Shown: positions 35,333 through 44,211, counted from the first letter of the stretch. The stretch: DNA of 64,000 nt from Streptomyces sp. ALI-76-A (GCF_030287445.1 NZ_JASVWB010000002.1:2170001-2234000), one strand, 5' to 3'. Numbers and translations: made by a program. Notes: generated by a model not told the origin, from the letters alone.

Positions 35333-35566
35333 TCACTTGTTGATGCAGGTGTTGCCGAAGGCGGGGTTCAGCAGCCCGATCACGGAAACCGTGTTGCCGC
35401 AGGCGTTCACCGGGACGTGCACGGGAACCTGGATCACGTTGCCGGACAGCACACCCGGGGAGTGCACGGCGGCACCCTGGGCGCCCGCATCGGCAACGGC
35501 CATGCCCGCGCTCGCGAGAACCAGACCACCGGTGGCGGCAGCAGCGGCGACGATCTTCTTGATCAT
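35333..35566 (-). CDS. chpH: Short chaplin ChpH
   Basis: 77 residues. Signal peptide MIKKIVAAAAATGGLVLASAGM..., then one chaplin domain (SPGVLSGNVIQVPVHVPVN, ACGNTVSVIGLLNPAFGNTC) with two cysteines for the internal disulfide, ending INK. Secreted short chaplins assemble into amyloid fibres that lower surface tension so aerial hyphae can emerge. The ATG at 35566 has GAGGAGG upstream. That ribosome site lies inside a predicted leader hairpin (35571-35628). Confidence 0.96.
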   Translation of the reverse strand: MIKKIVAAAAATGGLVLASAGMAVADAGAQGAAVHSPGVLSGNVIQVPVHVPVNACGNTVSVIGLLNPAFGNTCINK

Positions 35567-35570
35567 TATT

Positions 35571-35628
35571 CCTCCTCGTTGACAAAGCGACCCCAAGTAG
35601 CGGATCACATCAGCTGTAACGAGGAAGG
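35571..35628 (-). promoter_or_regulatory. Leader hairpin that can mask the chpH ribosome site
   Basis: On the reverse strand, CCTTCCTCGTTACA (35628-35615) can pair with TGTCAACGAGGAGG (35584-35571), the latter containing the Shine-Dalgarno GAGGAGG four bases from the ATG. The 7-bp core CCTCGTT/AACGAGG is perfect; a one-base bulge allows ACA/TGT to add to it. Loop of about 30 bases. Confidence 0.6.
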
Positions 35629-35722
35629 AGTAATGGAGCTACGAGCTTATGGTCGCATTCACTCTTCTCAGTCCCTTCCGTACGGGCGATCGAATAGTGT
35701 GGTTTCGTTTCGGTGGGCGAAT

Positions 35723-37048
35723 TCAGGACGCGTCGAGGAACCGGTCGAGCACCCGCACGCCGAACGTGAGGCCCTCCACCGGGACCCGCTCGTCGACGCC
35801 GTGGAACATCCCCGCGAAGTCCAGCTCCGGCGGCAGCCGGAGCGGCGCGAAGCCGAAGCAGCGGATGCCGAGGTCGTCGAAGGACTTGGCGTCGGTGCCA
35901 CCGGAGAGCATGTACGGCACGGCCCGCGCGATCGGGTCCTCGGCGCTCAGCGCGCTCTGCATGGCGTCGACGAGCTTGCCGTCGAAGTCCGTCTCCAGCG
36001 CCTTGTCGCCATGCACGTCCTCGCGCTTGACCCGGGGGCCGAGGATGCGGTCGAGGTCGGCGAGGAACTCCTCCTCGTAGCCGGGCAGGAAGCGTCCGTC
36101 GACGTGCGCGGTGGCCTGGCCGGGGATGACGTTGACCTTGTAGCCGGCGCCGAGCATGGTGGGCGCGGCCGAGTTCTGGAGGGTGGCGCCGACCATCTTG
36201 GCGATGCCGCCGAGCTTGGCGAGGGTCTCGTCCATGTTCTCCGGGTCCAGCTCGGTGCCGAGCGCGTCGGAGAGCTCGTCGAGGAAGGACCGCACGGTCT
36301 TGGTGACCCGGACCGGCCACTTGTGCCGGCCGAGGCGTCCGACGGCCTCGCACAGCTCGGTGATGGCGTTGTCCTTGTTGGTCATCGAGCCGTGGCCGGC
36401 CGTGCCGTCCACGGTGAGCCGCATCCAGTGCATGCCCTTCTGCGCGGTCTCCACCAGGTACAGCCGCAGGTTCTCGTTGACGGTGAAGGAGAACCCGCCG
36501 ACCTCGCCGATCGCCTCGGTGACGCCCTCGAAGAGACCGGGGTGCTTGTCGACGAGGTACCGGGCACCGTACGTGCCACCCGCCTCCTCGTCGGCGAGGA
36601 AGGCGAGGACGACGTCGCGCGGGGGCTTGCGCCCGCTGCGCAGCCGGTCACGGACGACCGCCAGGGTCATCGCGTCCATGTCCTTCATGTCGACCGCGCC
36701 GCGTCCCCACACACAGCCGTCCGCGATCTCGCCGGAGAAGGGGTGATGGGTCCAGTCGGCGGCGTTGGCCGGTACGACGTCGGTGTGGCCGTGGATGAGC
36801 AGCGCGGGCCGGGACGGGTCCTCGCCCTCGATGCGGGCCACCGTGGAGGCGCGCCCCTGGTGCGATTCGAGGATCTGCGGTTCGAGCCCCACCTCGGCGA
36901 GCTTCTCGGCGATGTACTCGGCCGCCTTGCGCTCCCCGGGTCCCGAGTGGTCGCCGTAGTTGCTGCTGTCGATCTGGATCAGCTCGCGGCAGAGGTCCAC
37001 GACCTCGTCCTCGCCGGTGACGCCTCTGGCCGTGTCCGTCTCGCTCAC
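35723..37048 (-). CDS. M20/M25/M40 family metallo-hydrolase
   Basis: 441 residues from the GTG at 37048 (GGGAGGAAG upstream). Zinc-site motifs: LLIHGHTDVVPA near residue 85, WGRGAVDMKDM near 115 (bridging Asp) and FLADEEAGGTYG near 148 (Glu-Glu). A dimerisation lid lies between about 195 and 320, and DAKSFDDLGIRCFGF near the end supplies the last ligand region. The family includes carboxypeptidases, aminoacylases and dipeptidases, and the exact substrate is open. It lies upstream of chpH on the same strand with 156 bp between. Not known to be functionally tied to it. Confidence 0.92.
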   Translation of the reverse strand: MSETDTARGVTGEDEVVDLCRELIQIDSSNYGDHSGPGERKAAEYIAEKLAEVGLEPQILESHQGRASTVARIEGEDPSRPALLIHGHTDVVPANAADWTHHPFSGEIADGCVWGRGAVDMKDMDAMTLAVVRDRLRSGRKPPRDVVLAFLADEEAGGTYGARYLVDKHPGLFEGVTEAIGEVGGFSFTVNENLRLYLVETAQKGMHWMRLTVDGTAGHGSMTNKDNAITELCEAVGRLGRHKWPVRVTKTVRSFLDELSDALGTELDPENMDETLAKLGGIAKMVGATLQNSAAPTMLGAGYKVNVIPGQATAHVDGRFLPGYEEEFLADLDRILGPRVKREDVHGDKALETDFDGKLVDAMQSALSAEDPIARAVPYMLSGGTDAKSFDDLGIRCFGFAPLRLPPELDFAGMFHGVDERVPVEGLTFGVRVLDRFLDAS

Positions 37049-37234
37049 GTGCTTCCTCCCGCGCTGTCGCTGCTGGTGGTCCCCCTCATCCTCCCTCCCC
37101 ACCGGTCGCTCCCCAAGGCCGGTCCCGGCCCGTCACACCCCGTTCACGCGCGGGCGGGGGTGATCGGGGCCTGTCGAAAGCCTGGTAATGTTTCCTCCGT
37201 CGCCGCGAGGGAAACCACGCACGACAGACACCTT

Positions 37235-37319
37235 GTCCGGGTGGCGGAATGGCAGACGCGCTAGCTTGAGGTGCTAGTGCCCTTTAACGGGCGTGGGGGT
37301 TCAAGTCCCCCCTCGGACA
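37235..37319 (+). tRNA. tRNA-Leu, anticodon GAG
   Basis: 85-nt cloverleaf. Acceptor arm GTCCGGG (37235-37241) pairs with CTCGGAC (37312-37318) with one G-U. Anticodon stem CTAGC/GCTAG encloses the loop TTGAGGT, so the anticodon is GAG. A long variable arm (TGCCCTTTAACGGGCG) is typical of class II leucine tRNA, and the T-loop is GTTCAAG. CCA is not encoded. It is followed 9 bp later by a strong hairpin. Confidence 0.96.
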
Positions 37320-37327
37320 CGCGACAT

Positions 37328-37365
37328 GAGCGAGGGTCGTGACCTGCGGGTCACGGCCCTCGCTC
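37328..37365 (+). terminator. tRNA-Leu terminator
   Basis: 17-bp stem (37328-37344 with 37349-37365) fully paired apart from one G-U, 4-base loop. The remaining 230 bp up to the NRPS start hold a short AT-rich spot near 37490 and no recognised gene. Confidence 0.85.
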
Positions 37366-37599
37366 GTCGTGTGGGGCATCTCTCCCCGGCTCGAAGATCA
37401 CCAGGTCACCACCCCTGGGCGCCGGCCGCGCACACCCTCGAAAGGCGGTTCCGAGTGGCCGGCGGAAGGGTGCGAGCCTACCGTCGTACTAAAATTTCCG
37501 GCTTGTTACGGATCGGAGCTGGAGCAGGACAACCCCAGGCAGACCTGCGGGCCCCCGCCAGCGCCCCGGAGGCTTCCGGGATCGACACGCGAGGACCCG

Positions 37600-40500
37600 A
37601 TGGCAGCCATTCACGAGAGCAGTGCTCTCGGCCTGCTCGACCAGGAGCTCCGCGCACGGTTCGGGGACACGGCCCGCTTCTCCGGGGGGCCCGCGGCCTC
37701 CCCGCGCACCCTCGTGGACGTGTTCGACGCGTCCGTGCGGTCGTACCCGGACGAACTCGCCCTGGACGACGGCACCACGCGGCTCACCTACCGGCAACTG
37801 GCCGCCGAGGTGGAGCGCCTGCGGCAGCGGCTGGCCGGGGCCGGTGCCGGACGGGGTGACCGGGTCGGGGTGCGGGTGCCGTCCGGCACCAACGAGCTGT
37901 ACGTCACCGTCCTGGCCGTCCTGGCCTCCGGTGCCGCCTATGTGCCCGTGGACGCCGAGGACCCGGACGAGCGGGCCGAGCTGGTGTTCGGGGAGGCGGA
38001 TGTGCGGGCCGTCGTCGGGGGCGGGCACGAGATCGCCGTGGTCTCCACGGGCGACGTCCCCGCCGGCCGGCCCGGCACGGAGGACGACGCCTGGGTCATC
38101 TTCACCTCCGGCTCCACCGGGAAGCCCAAGGGCGTCGCCGTCAGCCACCGCAGTGCCGCCGCCTTCGTGGACGCCGAGGCCGCGCTGTTCCTCACCGAGG
38201 ACCCGATCGGGCCCGGGGACCGGGTGATGGCCGGTCTGTCGGTGGCCTTCGACGCGTCCTGCGAGGAGATGTGGCTGGCCTGGCGGTACGGGGCCTGTCT
38301 GGTGCCGGTGCCGCGGGCGCAGGTCAGGAGCGGTGCCGATCTCGGGCCCTGGCTGGTCGAGCAGGAGATCACCGTCGTGTCGACGGTGCCGACGCTGGCC
38401 GCGCTGTGGGAGCCCGAGACCCTCAACGACGTACGCCTGCTGATCTTCGGCGGGGAGGCCTGTCCGCCCGAGCTGGCGCAGCGGCTGGTGACCGAGGGGC
38501 GCGAGGTGTGGAACACCTACGGGCCCACCGAGGCCACCGTCGTGGCCTGCGCGTCGCTGATGAGCGGGGCGGAGCCGATCCGGATCGGGCTGCCGCTGGA
38601 CGGCTGGGAGCTGGCCGTCGTGGACGAGGCCGGGGAGCCGGTGCCGATGGGCGCCAGCGGCCAGCTGGTGATCGGCGGGGTCGGGCTCGCCCGGTATCTC
38701 GACGCCGGGAAGGACGCGGAGAAGTACGCGCCGCTGGAGTCCCTGGGCTGGGAGCGGGCGTACCGCAGCGGTGACCTCGTCAAGGCGGAGCCCGAGGGGC
38801 TGGTGTTCCTCGGGCGGGCCGACGAGCAGGTCAAGCTCGGCGGGCGGCGCATCGAGCTGGGCGAGGTGGACGCGGCGCTACAGGCGCTGCCCGGGGTGGC
38901 CGGGGCCGCCGCCGCCGTGCGGACCGCCCGCGGCGGCAACCAGCTGCTCGTCGGCTATGTCGTCGTCCAGGACGGCTGGGACCACGCGGCGGCCGTGGAG
39001 AAGCTGCGCGCCGAGCTGCCCGCGGCCCTGGTGCCGTTGCTCGCGCCGGTCGGCGACCTGCCGACCCGGACCAGCGGCAAGGTCGACCGCAACGCCCTGC
39101 CGTGGCCGCTGAAGGAGCTGGAGCACACCGGTCCCGCAGAGCCGCTCTACGGCACCGAGGCATGGCTCGCCGAGCAGTGGGGCGAGGTGCTCGGCGTGTC
39201 CGTGTCGAGCGCGCGGGACGACTTCTTCGCCATCGGCGGCGGCAGCCTGGCCGCCGCCCAGCTGACCACCCGGCTGCGCACCCGCTACCCGAGCGCCGCC
39301 GTCCTCGACATCTACCAGCAGCCCGTGCTGCGCAAGCTCGCCCGGCATCTGGAGAAGTCCGCGCAGGACGACGGTGCCCGGCGCACCGTCGCCCCGGTGC
39401 CGGTGCGCGCCCAGGTGATCCAGCTGCTCCTGCTGCTGCCCCTGTTCACCGTGCTCGGGCTGCGCTGGACCGTGGCGCTGACCGCGCTCGGCAACCTGCT
39501 GCCCGTCTACTCCTGGCTGCCGACCGCGCCCTGGTGGCTGGTCGTCGGCGGGGCGCTGCTCTTCTTCAGCCCGCCGGGGCGGCTGGCGATCGGGGCGGGC
39601 GGGGCGCGGCTGCTGCTCAGGGGCGTACGGGCGGGGCGCCACCCGCGCGGCGGCAGCGTGCACCTGCGGCTGTGGACCGCGGAGCGGCTGGCCGAGTTCA
39701 GCGGGGCGACCTCGCTGACCGGGGCGTGGCTGGAACGGTACGCGCGGGCGCTGGGCGCCAAGGTCGGGCCGGACGTGGATCTGCACTCGCTGCCGCCGGT
39801 CACCGGCCTGCTCAGGGTGGGCCGGGGCGCGGCCGTGGAGTCCGAGGTGGACCTGTCCGGCTGGTGGCTGGACGGGGACCGGCTGGAGATCGGGCCGGTC
39901 AGGGTGGGCGCGCACGCCGTCGTCGGCACCCGCAGCATCCTCTTCCCGGGTGCCCGGGTCGGAAAGCGGGCCGAGGTGGCGCCGGGTTCGGCCGTCACCG
40001 GGCAGGTTCCGACCGGGCAGCGGTGGGCGGGCGCTCCCGCGGTCAAGCTCGGCAAGGCCAAGCGGAACTGGCCCAAGGAACGGCCGGCGCGGAGCACGTA
40101 CTGGCGTGTGGTGTACGGCATGGCGGGCTTCGCGCTCGGCGCCCTGCCGGTGCCGGCGGGCGCCGCGGCGCTCCTCGTGGGCCACTGGTTCCTCACTCCG
40201 GACGTGACCGTGAGCGGTGTCGCGCTCGGCCTCGTCCCGGCCACGCTCGCCTTCGGGCTCGCGTACGCGCTGCTGCTGCTGGTCGCCGTACGGCTGCTGA
40301 GCCTGGGGCTGCGGGAGGGCACGCATCCCACGCACAGCCGGATCGGCTGGCAGGCGTGGACGGTCACGCAGCTGATGGACCGCTCACGGGAGGTGCTGTT
40401 CCCGCTGTACGCCGGGCTCGCCACGCCCGTGTGGCTGCGGCTGCTGGGGATGCGGATCGGCAAGGGCGCCGAGGTGTCGACCGTGCTCGCGCTGCCGAGC

Positions 40501-41454
40501 CTGACCACGGTCGGCGAGGGCGCGTTCCTGGCCGACGACACGCTGACCGCACCGTACGAGCTGGGTGGCGGCTGGATGCGGATCGGGCGGGCGGAGATCG
40601 GGCGGCGGGCGTTCCTCGGGAACTCGGGGATGACCGCGCCGGGGCGGAGTGTGCCGGACGGCGGGCTGGTCGGGGTGCTGTCGGCGACCCCGAAGAAGGC
40701 GAAGAAGGGCAGCTCGTACCTGGGGCTGCCGCCGATGAAGCTGCCGCGCTCGGCGGCCGGCGGTGACCAGAGCCGGACGTACGACCCATCGGCCCCGCTG
40801 CTGTGGGCGCGCGGACTGGTGGAGCTGTGCCGGATCGTGCCGGTGTTCTGCTCGGCGGGGCTGGCCGTGCTGACGGTGGCGGCGCTGTGCGCGCTGGGCG
40901 CGTGGGCGCCGCTGCTGGCGGGTCCGGTGCTGCTCGGGGCGGGGTTCGTGGCGGGTCTGGTGTCCGTGCTGGCGAAGTGGGCGCTGGTGGGGCGGCACCG
41001 CGCCGGGGAGCATCCGCTGTGGAGCGGCTTCGTGTGGCGCAACGAGCTGGCGGACACCTTCGTGGAGGTGCTGGCGGTGCCGTGGCTGGCCGGGGCGGTG
41101 CCCGGTACGCCGGTGCTGACGGCGTGGCTGCGCGGGCTCGGAGCGCGGATCGGCCGGGGCGTGTGGGTGGAGAGCTACTGGCTGCCCGAGACCGACCTGG
41201 TGACGCTCGGGGACGGGGCGACCGTGAACCGCGGCAGTGTGCTGCAGACCCACCTCTTCCACGACCGGATCTTGCGGACGGATACTGTGGTCCTCCGTGA
41301 GGGCGCGACGCTGGGCCCTGGCGGAATCGTCCTGCCCGGCAGCACGATCGGGGCCCGTACGACTCTGGGTCCGGCGTCGCTGGTGATGGCGGCGGAGTCC
41401 GTTCCCGACGACACCCGCTGGCTGGGCAACCCCATCGAGTCATGGCGTTCCTGA
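37600..41454 (+). CDS. Membrane-bound single-module NRPS, epsilon-poly-lysine synthetase (Pls/PosA) type
   Basis: 1,284 residues. Adenylation domain about 25-510: FTSGSTGKPKG, SVAFDASCEEMW, NTYGPTEAT, YRSGDLVK and TSGKVDR (Lys494). Carrier domain with DDFFAIGGGSLAA, phosphopantetheine Ser549. Membrane segments lie near 607-675, 833-905 and 1075-1130. Between them are three related blocks rich in left-handed beta-helix hexapeptides (VGAHAVVGTRSILFPGARVGKRAEVAPGS; IGKGAEVSTVLAL; LGDGATVNRGSVLQ). There is no condensation or thioesterase domain. This order is that of Pls, which polymerises one amino acid through side-chain amide bonds. Selectivity residues read D-A-E-S-I-G-T-V-V-K, close to lysine codes. 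The next gene, an M1 peptidase, follows 74 bp later. Confidence 0.9.
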   Translation: MAAIHESSALGLLDQELRARFGDTARFSGGPAASPRTLVDVFDASVRSYPDELALDDGTTRLTYRQLAAEVERLRQRLAGAGAGRGDRVGVRVPSGTNELYVTVLAVLASGAAYVPVDAEDPDERAELVFGEADVRAVVGGGHEIAVVSTGDVPAGRPGTEDDAWVIFTSGSTGKPKGVAVSHRSAAAFVDAEAALFLTEDPIGPGDRVMAGLSVAFDASCEEMWLAWRYGACLVPVPRAQVRSGADLGPWLVEQEITVVSTVPTLAALWEPETLNDVRLLIFGGEACPPELAQRLVTEGREVWNTYGPTEATVVACASLMSGAEPIRIGLPLDGWELAVVDEAGEPVPMGASGQLVIGGVGLARYLDAGKDAEKYAPLESLGWERAYRSGDLVKAEPEGLVFLGRADEQVKLGGRRIELGEVDAALQALPGVAGAAAAVRTARGGNQLLVGYVVVQDGWDHAAAVEKLRAELPAALVPLLAPVGDLPTRTSGKVDRNALPWPLKELEHTGPAEPLYGTEAWLAEQWGEVLGVSVSSARDDFFAIGGGSLAAAQLTTRLRTRYPSAAVLDIYQQPVLRKLARHLEKSAQDDGARRTVAPVPVRAQVIQLLLLLPLFTVLGLRWTVALTALGNLLPVYSWLPTAPWWLVVGGALLFFSPPGRLAIGAGGARLLLRGVRAGRHPRGGSVHLRLWTAERLAEFSGATSLTGAWLERYARALGAKVGPDVDLHSLPPVTGLLRVGRGAAVESEVDLSGWWLDGDRLEIGPVRVGAHAVVGTRSILFPGARVGKRAEVAPGSAVTGQVPTGQRWAGAPAVKLGKAKRNWPKERPARSTYWRVVYGMAGFALGALPVPAGAAALLVGHWFLTPDVTVSGVALGLVPATLAFGLAYALLLLVAVRLLSLGLREGTHPTHSRIGWQAWTVTQLMDRSREVLFPLYAGLATPVWLRLLGMRIGKGAEVSTVLALPSLTTVGEGAFLADDTLTAPYELGGGWMRIGRAEIGRRAFLGNSGMTAPGRSVPDGGLVGVLSATPKKAKKGSSYLGLPPMKLPRSAAGGDQSRTYDPSAPLLWARGLVELCRIVPVFCSAGLAVLTVAALCALGAWAPLLAGPVLLGAGFVAGLVSVLAKWALVGRHRAGEHPLWSGFVWRNELADTFVEVLAVPWLAGAVPGTPVLTAWLRGLGARIGRGVWVESYWLPETDLVTLGDGATVNRGSVLQTHLFHDRILRTDTVVLREGATLGPGGIVLPGSTIGARTTLGPASLVMAAESVPDDTRWLGNPIESWRS

Positions 41455-41528
41455 GCGCGGCTCGGCCGGGGCCACGGGACGGCGCACCGGCACGATGTCC
41501 GAGCACAGCGCAGGGAGCAGACGCAGCA

Positions 41529-42908
41529 GTGACCGTTCAGCAGGCAGTGGGCCCGGACCCGTACTTTCCGGCCAACGGCGATCCCCGGTACCGGGTGCAC
41601 CGCTACGAACTCGCGCTGGACTACCGCCCGGGCCCCAACCGGCTGTCGGGGACGGCCCGGATCAACGCCATCGCGGGACGGTCGCCGCTCGCCGAGTTCC
41701 AGCTCAACCTGGCCGACTTCAAGATCGGCCGGGTCCGGGTGGACGGCCGGCCGGCGCACTACACGCACCGGGGCGGCAGGCTGCGGCTGCGCCCCGCGAA
41801 GCCGGTGCGGGCCGGGGCCACGTTCACCGTGGAGGCGCACTGGTCCGGCAATCCCAAGCCGGTCGCCAGCCCGTGGGGCGGGCTCGGCTGGGAGGAGCTG
41901 GAGGACGGGGCGCTGGTGGCGAGCCAGCCGGTCGGGGCGCCGTCCTGGTACCCGTGCAACGACCGGCCGGCCGACAAGGCGTCGTACCAGATCTCGGTCA
42001 CCACGCCGTCCGCGTACGCGGTGGTGGCGGGCGGGCGGCTGCTGACCCGGACGACGAAGGCCTCGACGACCACGTGGGTGTACGAGCAGGCCGCGCCGAC
42101 CTCCAGCTATCTGGTCGGGCTGTCGATCGGCAAGTACCAGACGGTGCTGCTGGGCGACCCGGGGCCGGGCGGGGTGCCGCAGCACGGGCACATCCCGGCG
42201 CACCTGCTGCCCGAGTTCTCCCGGGACTTCGCCCGGCAGCCCCAGATGATGGAGCTGTTCCAGGAGCTGTTCGGTCCGTACCCGTTCGACGAGTACGCGG
42301 TGGTGGTGACCGAGGAGGAGCTCGATGTCCCTGTGGAGGCACAGGGGTTGTCGCTGTTCGGCGCCAACCACGTGGACGGGGCGCGGGGTTCGGAGCGGCT
42401 GGTGGCGCACGAGCTGGCGCACCAGTGGTTCGGCAACAGCGTGTCCATCGCGGACTGGCGGCACATCTGGCTGAACGAGGGATTCGCGAAGTACGCGGAG
42501 TGGCTGTGGTCGGAGCGGTCGGGAGGCCGCAGCGCCCAGCAACTCGCGGCCGCCGCCCACCGGTTGTTGTCCTCCCGCCCGCAGGACCTGCGACTGGCCG
42601 ACCCGGGGCGCAAGTCGATGTTCGACGACCGGCTCTACGAGCGCGGCGGGCTGACGCTGCACGCGGTGCGATGCGCGATGGGCGACGACGCGTTCTTCCG
42701 CATGCTGCGCGGGTGGGCGACGCTGTACCGGGGCGGGGCGGTGAACACGACGACGTTCACCGCGCACGCGGCCCGGTTCGCCGCCGAGCCGCTGGACGAC
42801 GTGTTCGAGGCATGGGTGTACGGGACGGCGCTCCCGCCGCTGCCGGCACCGGACGCGCGGATCCCGGCCCGGCCCACGCACCCGCCCACCAACGCGGGTC
42901 CGGCGTAG
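41529..42908 (+). CDS. M1-family zinc aminopeptidase, paired with the Pls-type synthetase
   Basis: 459 residues from the GTG at 41529 (GGGAG 11 bases upstream). An ATG at 41442 that overlaps the NRPS gene would add 29 Arg/Pro-rich residues and is less likely. An N-terminal beta domain (YRVHRYELALDYRPGPNRLSG) is followed by the catalytic HELAHQWFGN with the distant Glu in WLNEGFAKYAEW. The GAMEN exopeptidase loop is replaced by VPVEAQGLSLFG, as in other short actinobacterial M1 enzymes. No C-terminal HEAT-like domain, so it is about half the length of PepN. No clear signal peptide. M1-type aminopeptidases are reported to degrade epsilon-poly-lysine in producers. Confidence 0.88.
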   Translation: MTVQQAVGPDPYFPANGDPRYRVHRYELALDYRPGPNRLSGTARINAIAGRSPLAEFQLNLADFKIGRVRVDGRPAHYTHRGGRLRLRPAKPVRAGATFTVEAHWSGNPKPVASPWGGLGWEELEDGALVASQPVGAPSWYPCNDRPADKASYQISVTTPSAYAVVAGGRLLTRTTKASTTTWVYEQAAPTSSYLVGLSIGKYQTVLLGDPGPGGVPQHGHIPAHLLPEFSRDFARQPQMMELFQELFGPYPFDEYAVVVTEEELDVPVEAQGLSLFGANHVDGARGSERLVAHELAHQWFGNSVSIADWRHIWLNEGFAKYAEWLWSERSGGRSAQQLAAAAHRLLSSRPQDLRLADPGRKSMFDDRLYERGGLTLHAVRCAMGDDAFFRMLRGWATLYRGGAVNTTTFTAHAARFAAEPLDDVFEAWVYGTALPPLPAPDARIPARPTHPPTNAGPA

Positions 42909-43051
42909 GGCCGGTCCGGCGGGACGGCGGCGCGCGGCGTGAGCGCGAAGGCCGTGTGAGGGGCCCGGAGCAGCGTGCGGCTCCGGGCGTCACCCGTGCC
43001 GCGGGACGGATCCGCGGACGTCCGCTCGGCCTCCCCGGCACAATGGTGCGC

Positions 43052-43465
43052 ATGTCCCGACGCAGCACTCGCGCCGCCCGGCCGGCCGGCGCCGCCCGCC
43101 CCGCCGGCTGTCCCTGCGGGCTCCCCGAGCCGTACGACGCGTGCTGCGGCCGCTTCCACGCGGGCGCCGCCGCGCCGACCGCCGAGGCGCTCATGCGGTC
43201 CCGCTACAGCGCCTTCGTGCAGGCGAACGCGGCCTATCTGCTGCGGACCTGGCATCCCCGGACGCGCCCGGACCGGCTCGACCTCGGTCCCGGGACGCGG
43301 TGGACGGGGCTGGAGATTCTCGCCGTGCGGGACGGGTCGGCGTTCCACACCACGGGGACGGTGACCTTCCGGGCCTCGTTCCGGGGCGGGTCGCTGCACG
43401 AGCGGAGCCGGTTCGAGCGGGTGGACGGGGCCTGGGCCTACCTGGACGGGGAGTTCCCCGACTGA
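43052..43465 (+). CDS. YchJ/UPF0225-family protein
   Basis: 137 residues; a second ATG nine bases upstream (43043) is equally possible. A basic Ala/Arg leader precedes CPCGLPEPYDACCGRFH, the YchJ zinc-type cysteine signature, then SRYSAFVQANAAYLLRTWHP and GTVTFRASFRGGSLHERSRFERVDGAW (an NTF2/SEC-C-associated fold). Function unknown. From memory this is the S. coelicolor UPF0225 protein SCO1677, which there follows closely after the chpH/M20 genes. Confidence 0.88.
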   Translation: MSRRSTRAARPAGAARPAGCPCGLPEPYDACCGRFHAGAAAPTAEALMRSRYSAFVQANAAYLLRTWHPRTRPDRLDLGPGTRWTGLEILAVRDGSAFHTTGTVTFRASFRGGSLHERSRFERVDGAWAYLDGEFPD

Positions 43466-43478
43466 CCCCGGCCGGCCG

Positions 43479-44180
43479 TCACGGGGCCAGGATGTCCAGC
43501 TCCTGGAGGGCGCCCACCGTTATCTCGCGGGTCAGTTCCTCGGCGCGGGTCCCGTCGCCCGCGCGGACCGCCTCGGCGACCTGGACGTGGAGGGTGACGG
43601 CGGCCGGGTCGGGGTCCTCGAACATGACCTCGTGGTGGGTACGGCCCGCGAGGACCTCGGCGACCACGTCACCGAGACGGGCGAACATCTCGTTGCCGGA
43701 GGCGTTGAGGATCACCCGGTGGAAGGCGATGTCGTGGAGGAGGTAGCCCTCCAGCTGGTGGCCGCGTGAGTGGGCCACCATGCCCAGGGCGCACTCGGTG
43801 AGTTCGGCGCACTGTTCGGCGGTGGCGAGCTTGGCGGCCAGGCCCGCGGCGACCGGTTCGATCGCCGAGCGCAGCACGGTGAGGGAGCGCAGCTGGCGGG
43901 CGCGGTCGGCGCCGGCCAGGCGCCAGCGGATGACCTGGGGGTCGTAGACGTTCCACTCGTTCGTGGGACGCACCGTCACGCCCACCCGGCGGCGGGACTC
44001 GACCAGGTGCATGGACTCCAGGACGCGGACCGCCTCGCGCATCACCGAGCGTGAGACGTCGAAACGCTGGGCGAGTTCGTCGGTGCGCAGGACACTGCCC
44101 GGCGGGTACTCACCCGCGGTGATGGCGGGACCGAGGCTCTCCAGTACCTGGCCGTGCAGCCCCCGTCCCGATGTGCTCAT
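43479..44180 (-). CDS. gntR: GntR-family gluconate operon repressor (FCD domain)
   Basis: 233 residues. Winged helix 1-75 (ESLGPAITAGEYPPGSVLRTDELAQRFDVSRSVMREAVRVLESM) and FCD effector domain with metal-type positions (DIAFHRVILNASGNEMF, RTHHEVMFED). It is divergent from gntK with the palindrome 44212-44228 between them. This arrangement is that of GntR repressors released by gluconate or 6-phosphogluconate. It is convergent with the YchJ gene, with stops 13 bp apart. Confidence 0.9.
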   Translation of the reverse strand: MSTSGRGLHGQVLESLGPAITAGEYPPGSVLRTDELAQRFDVSRSVMREAVRVLESMHLVESRRRVGVTVRPTNEWNVYDPQVIRWRLAGADRARQLRSLTVLRSAIEPVAAGLAAKLATAEQCAELTECALGMVAHSRGHQLEGYLLHDIAFHRVILNASGNEMFARLGDVVAEVLAGRTHHEVMFEDPDPAAVTLHVQVAEAVRAGDGTRAEELTREITVGALQELDILAP

Positions 44181-44211
44181 GCACTCAGCGTACGGGGCAC
44201 GTCACACGGAC

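Noticed and set aside
34910..37264. Forward open frame of 784 codons across the chaplins and the M20 gene
   Set aside because: It is antisense to three well-supported genes and runs into the tRNA.
37235..37319. Phage attachment site in the tRNA-Leu gene
   Set aside because: No second copy of the tRNA 3' end and no integrase gene was found in the window.
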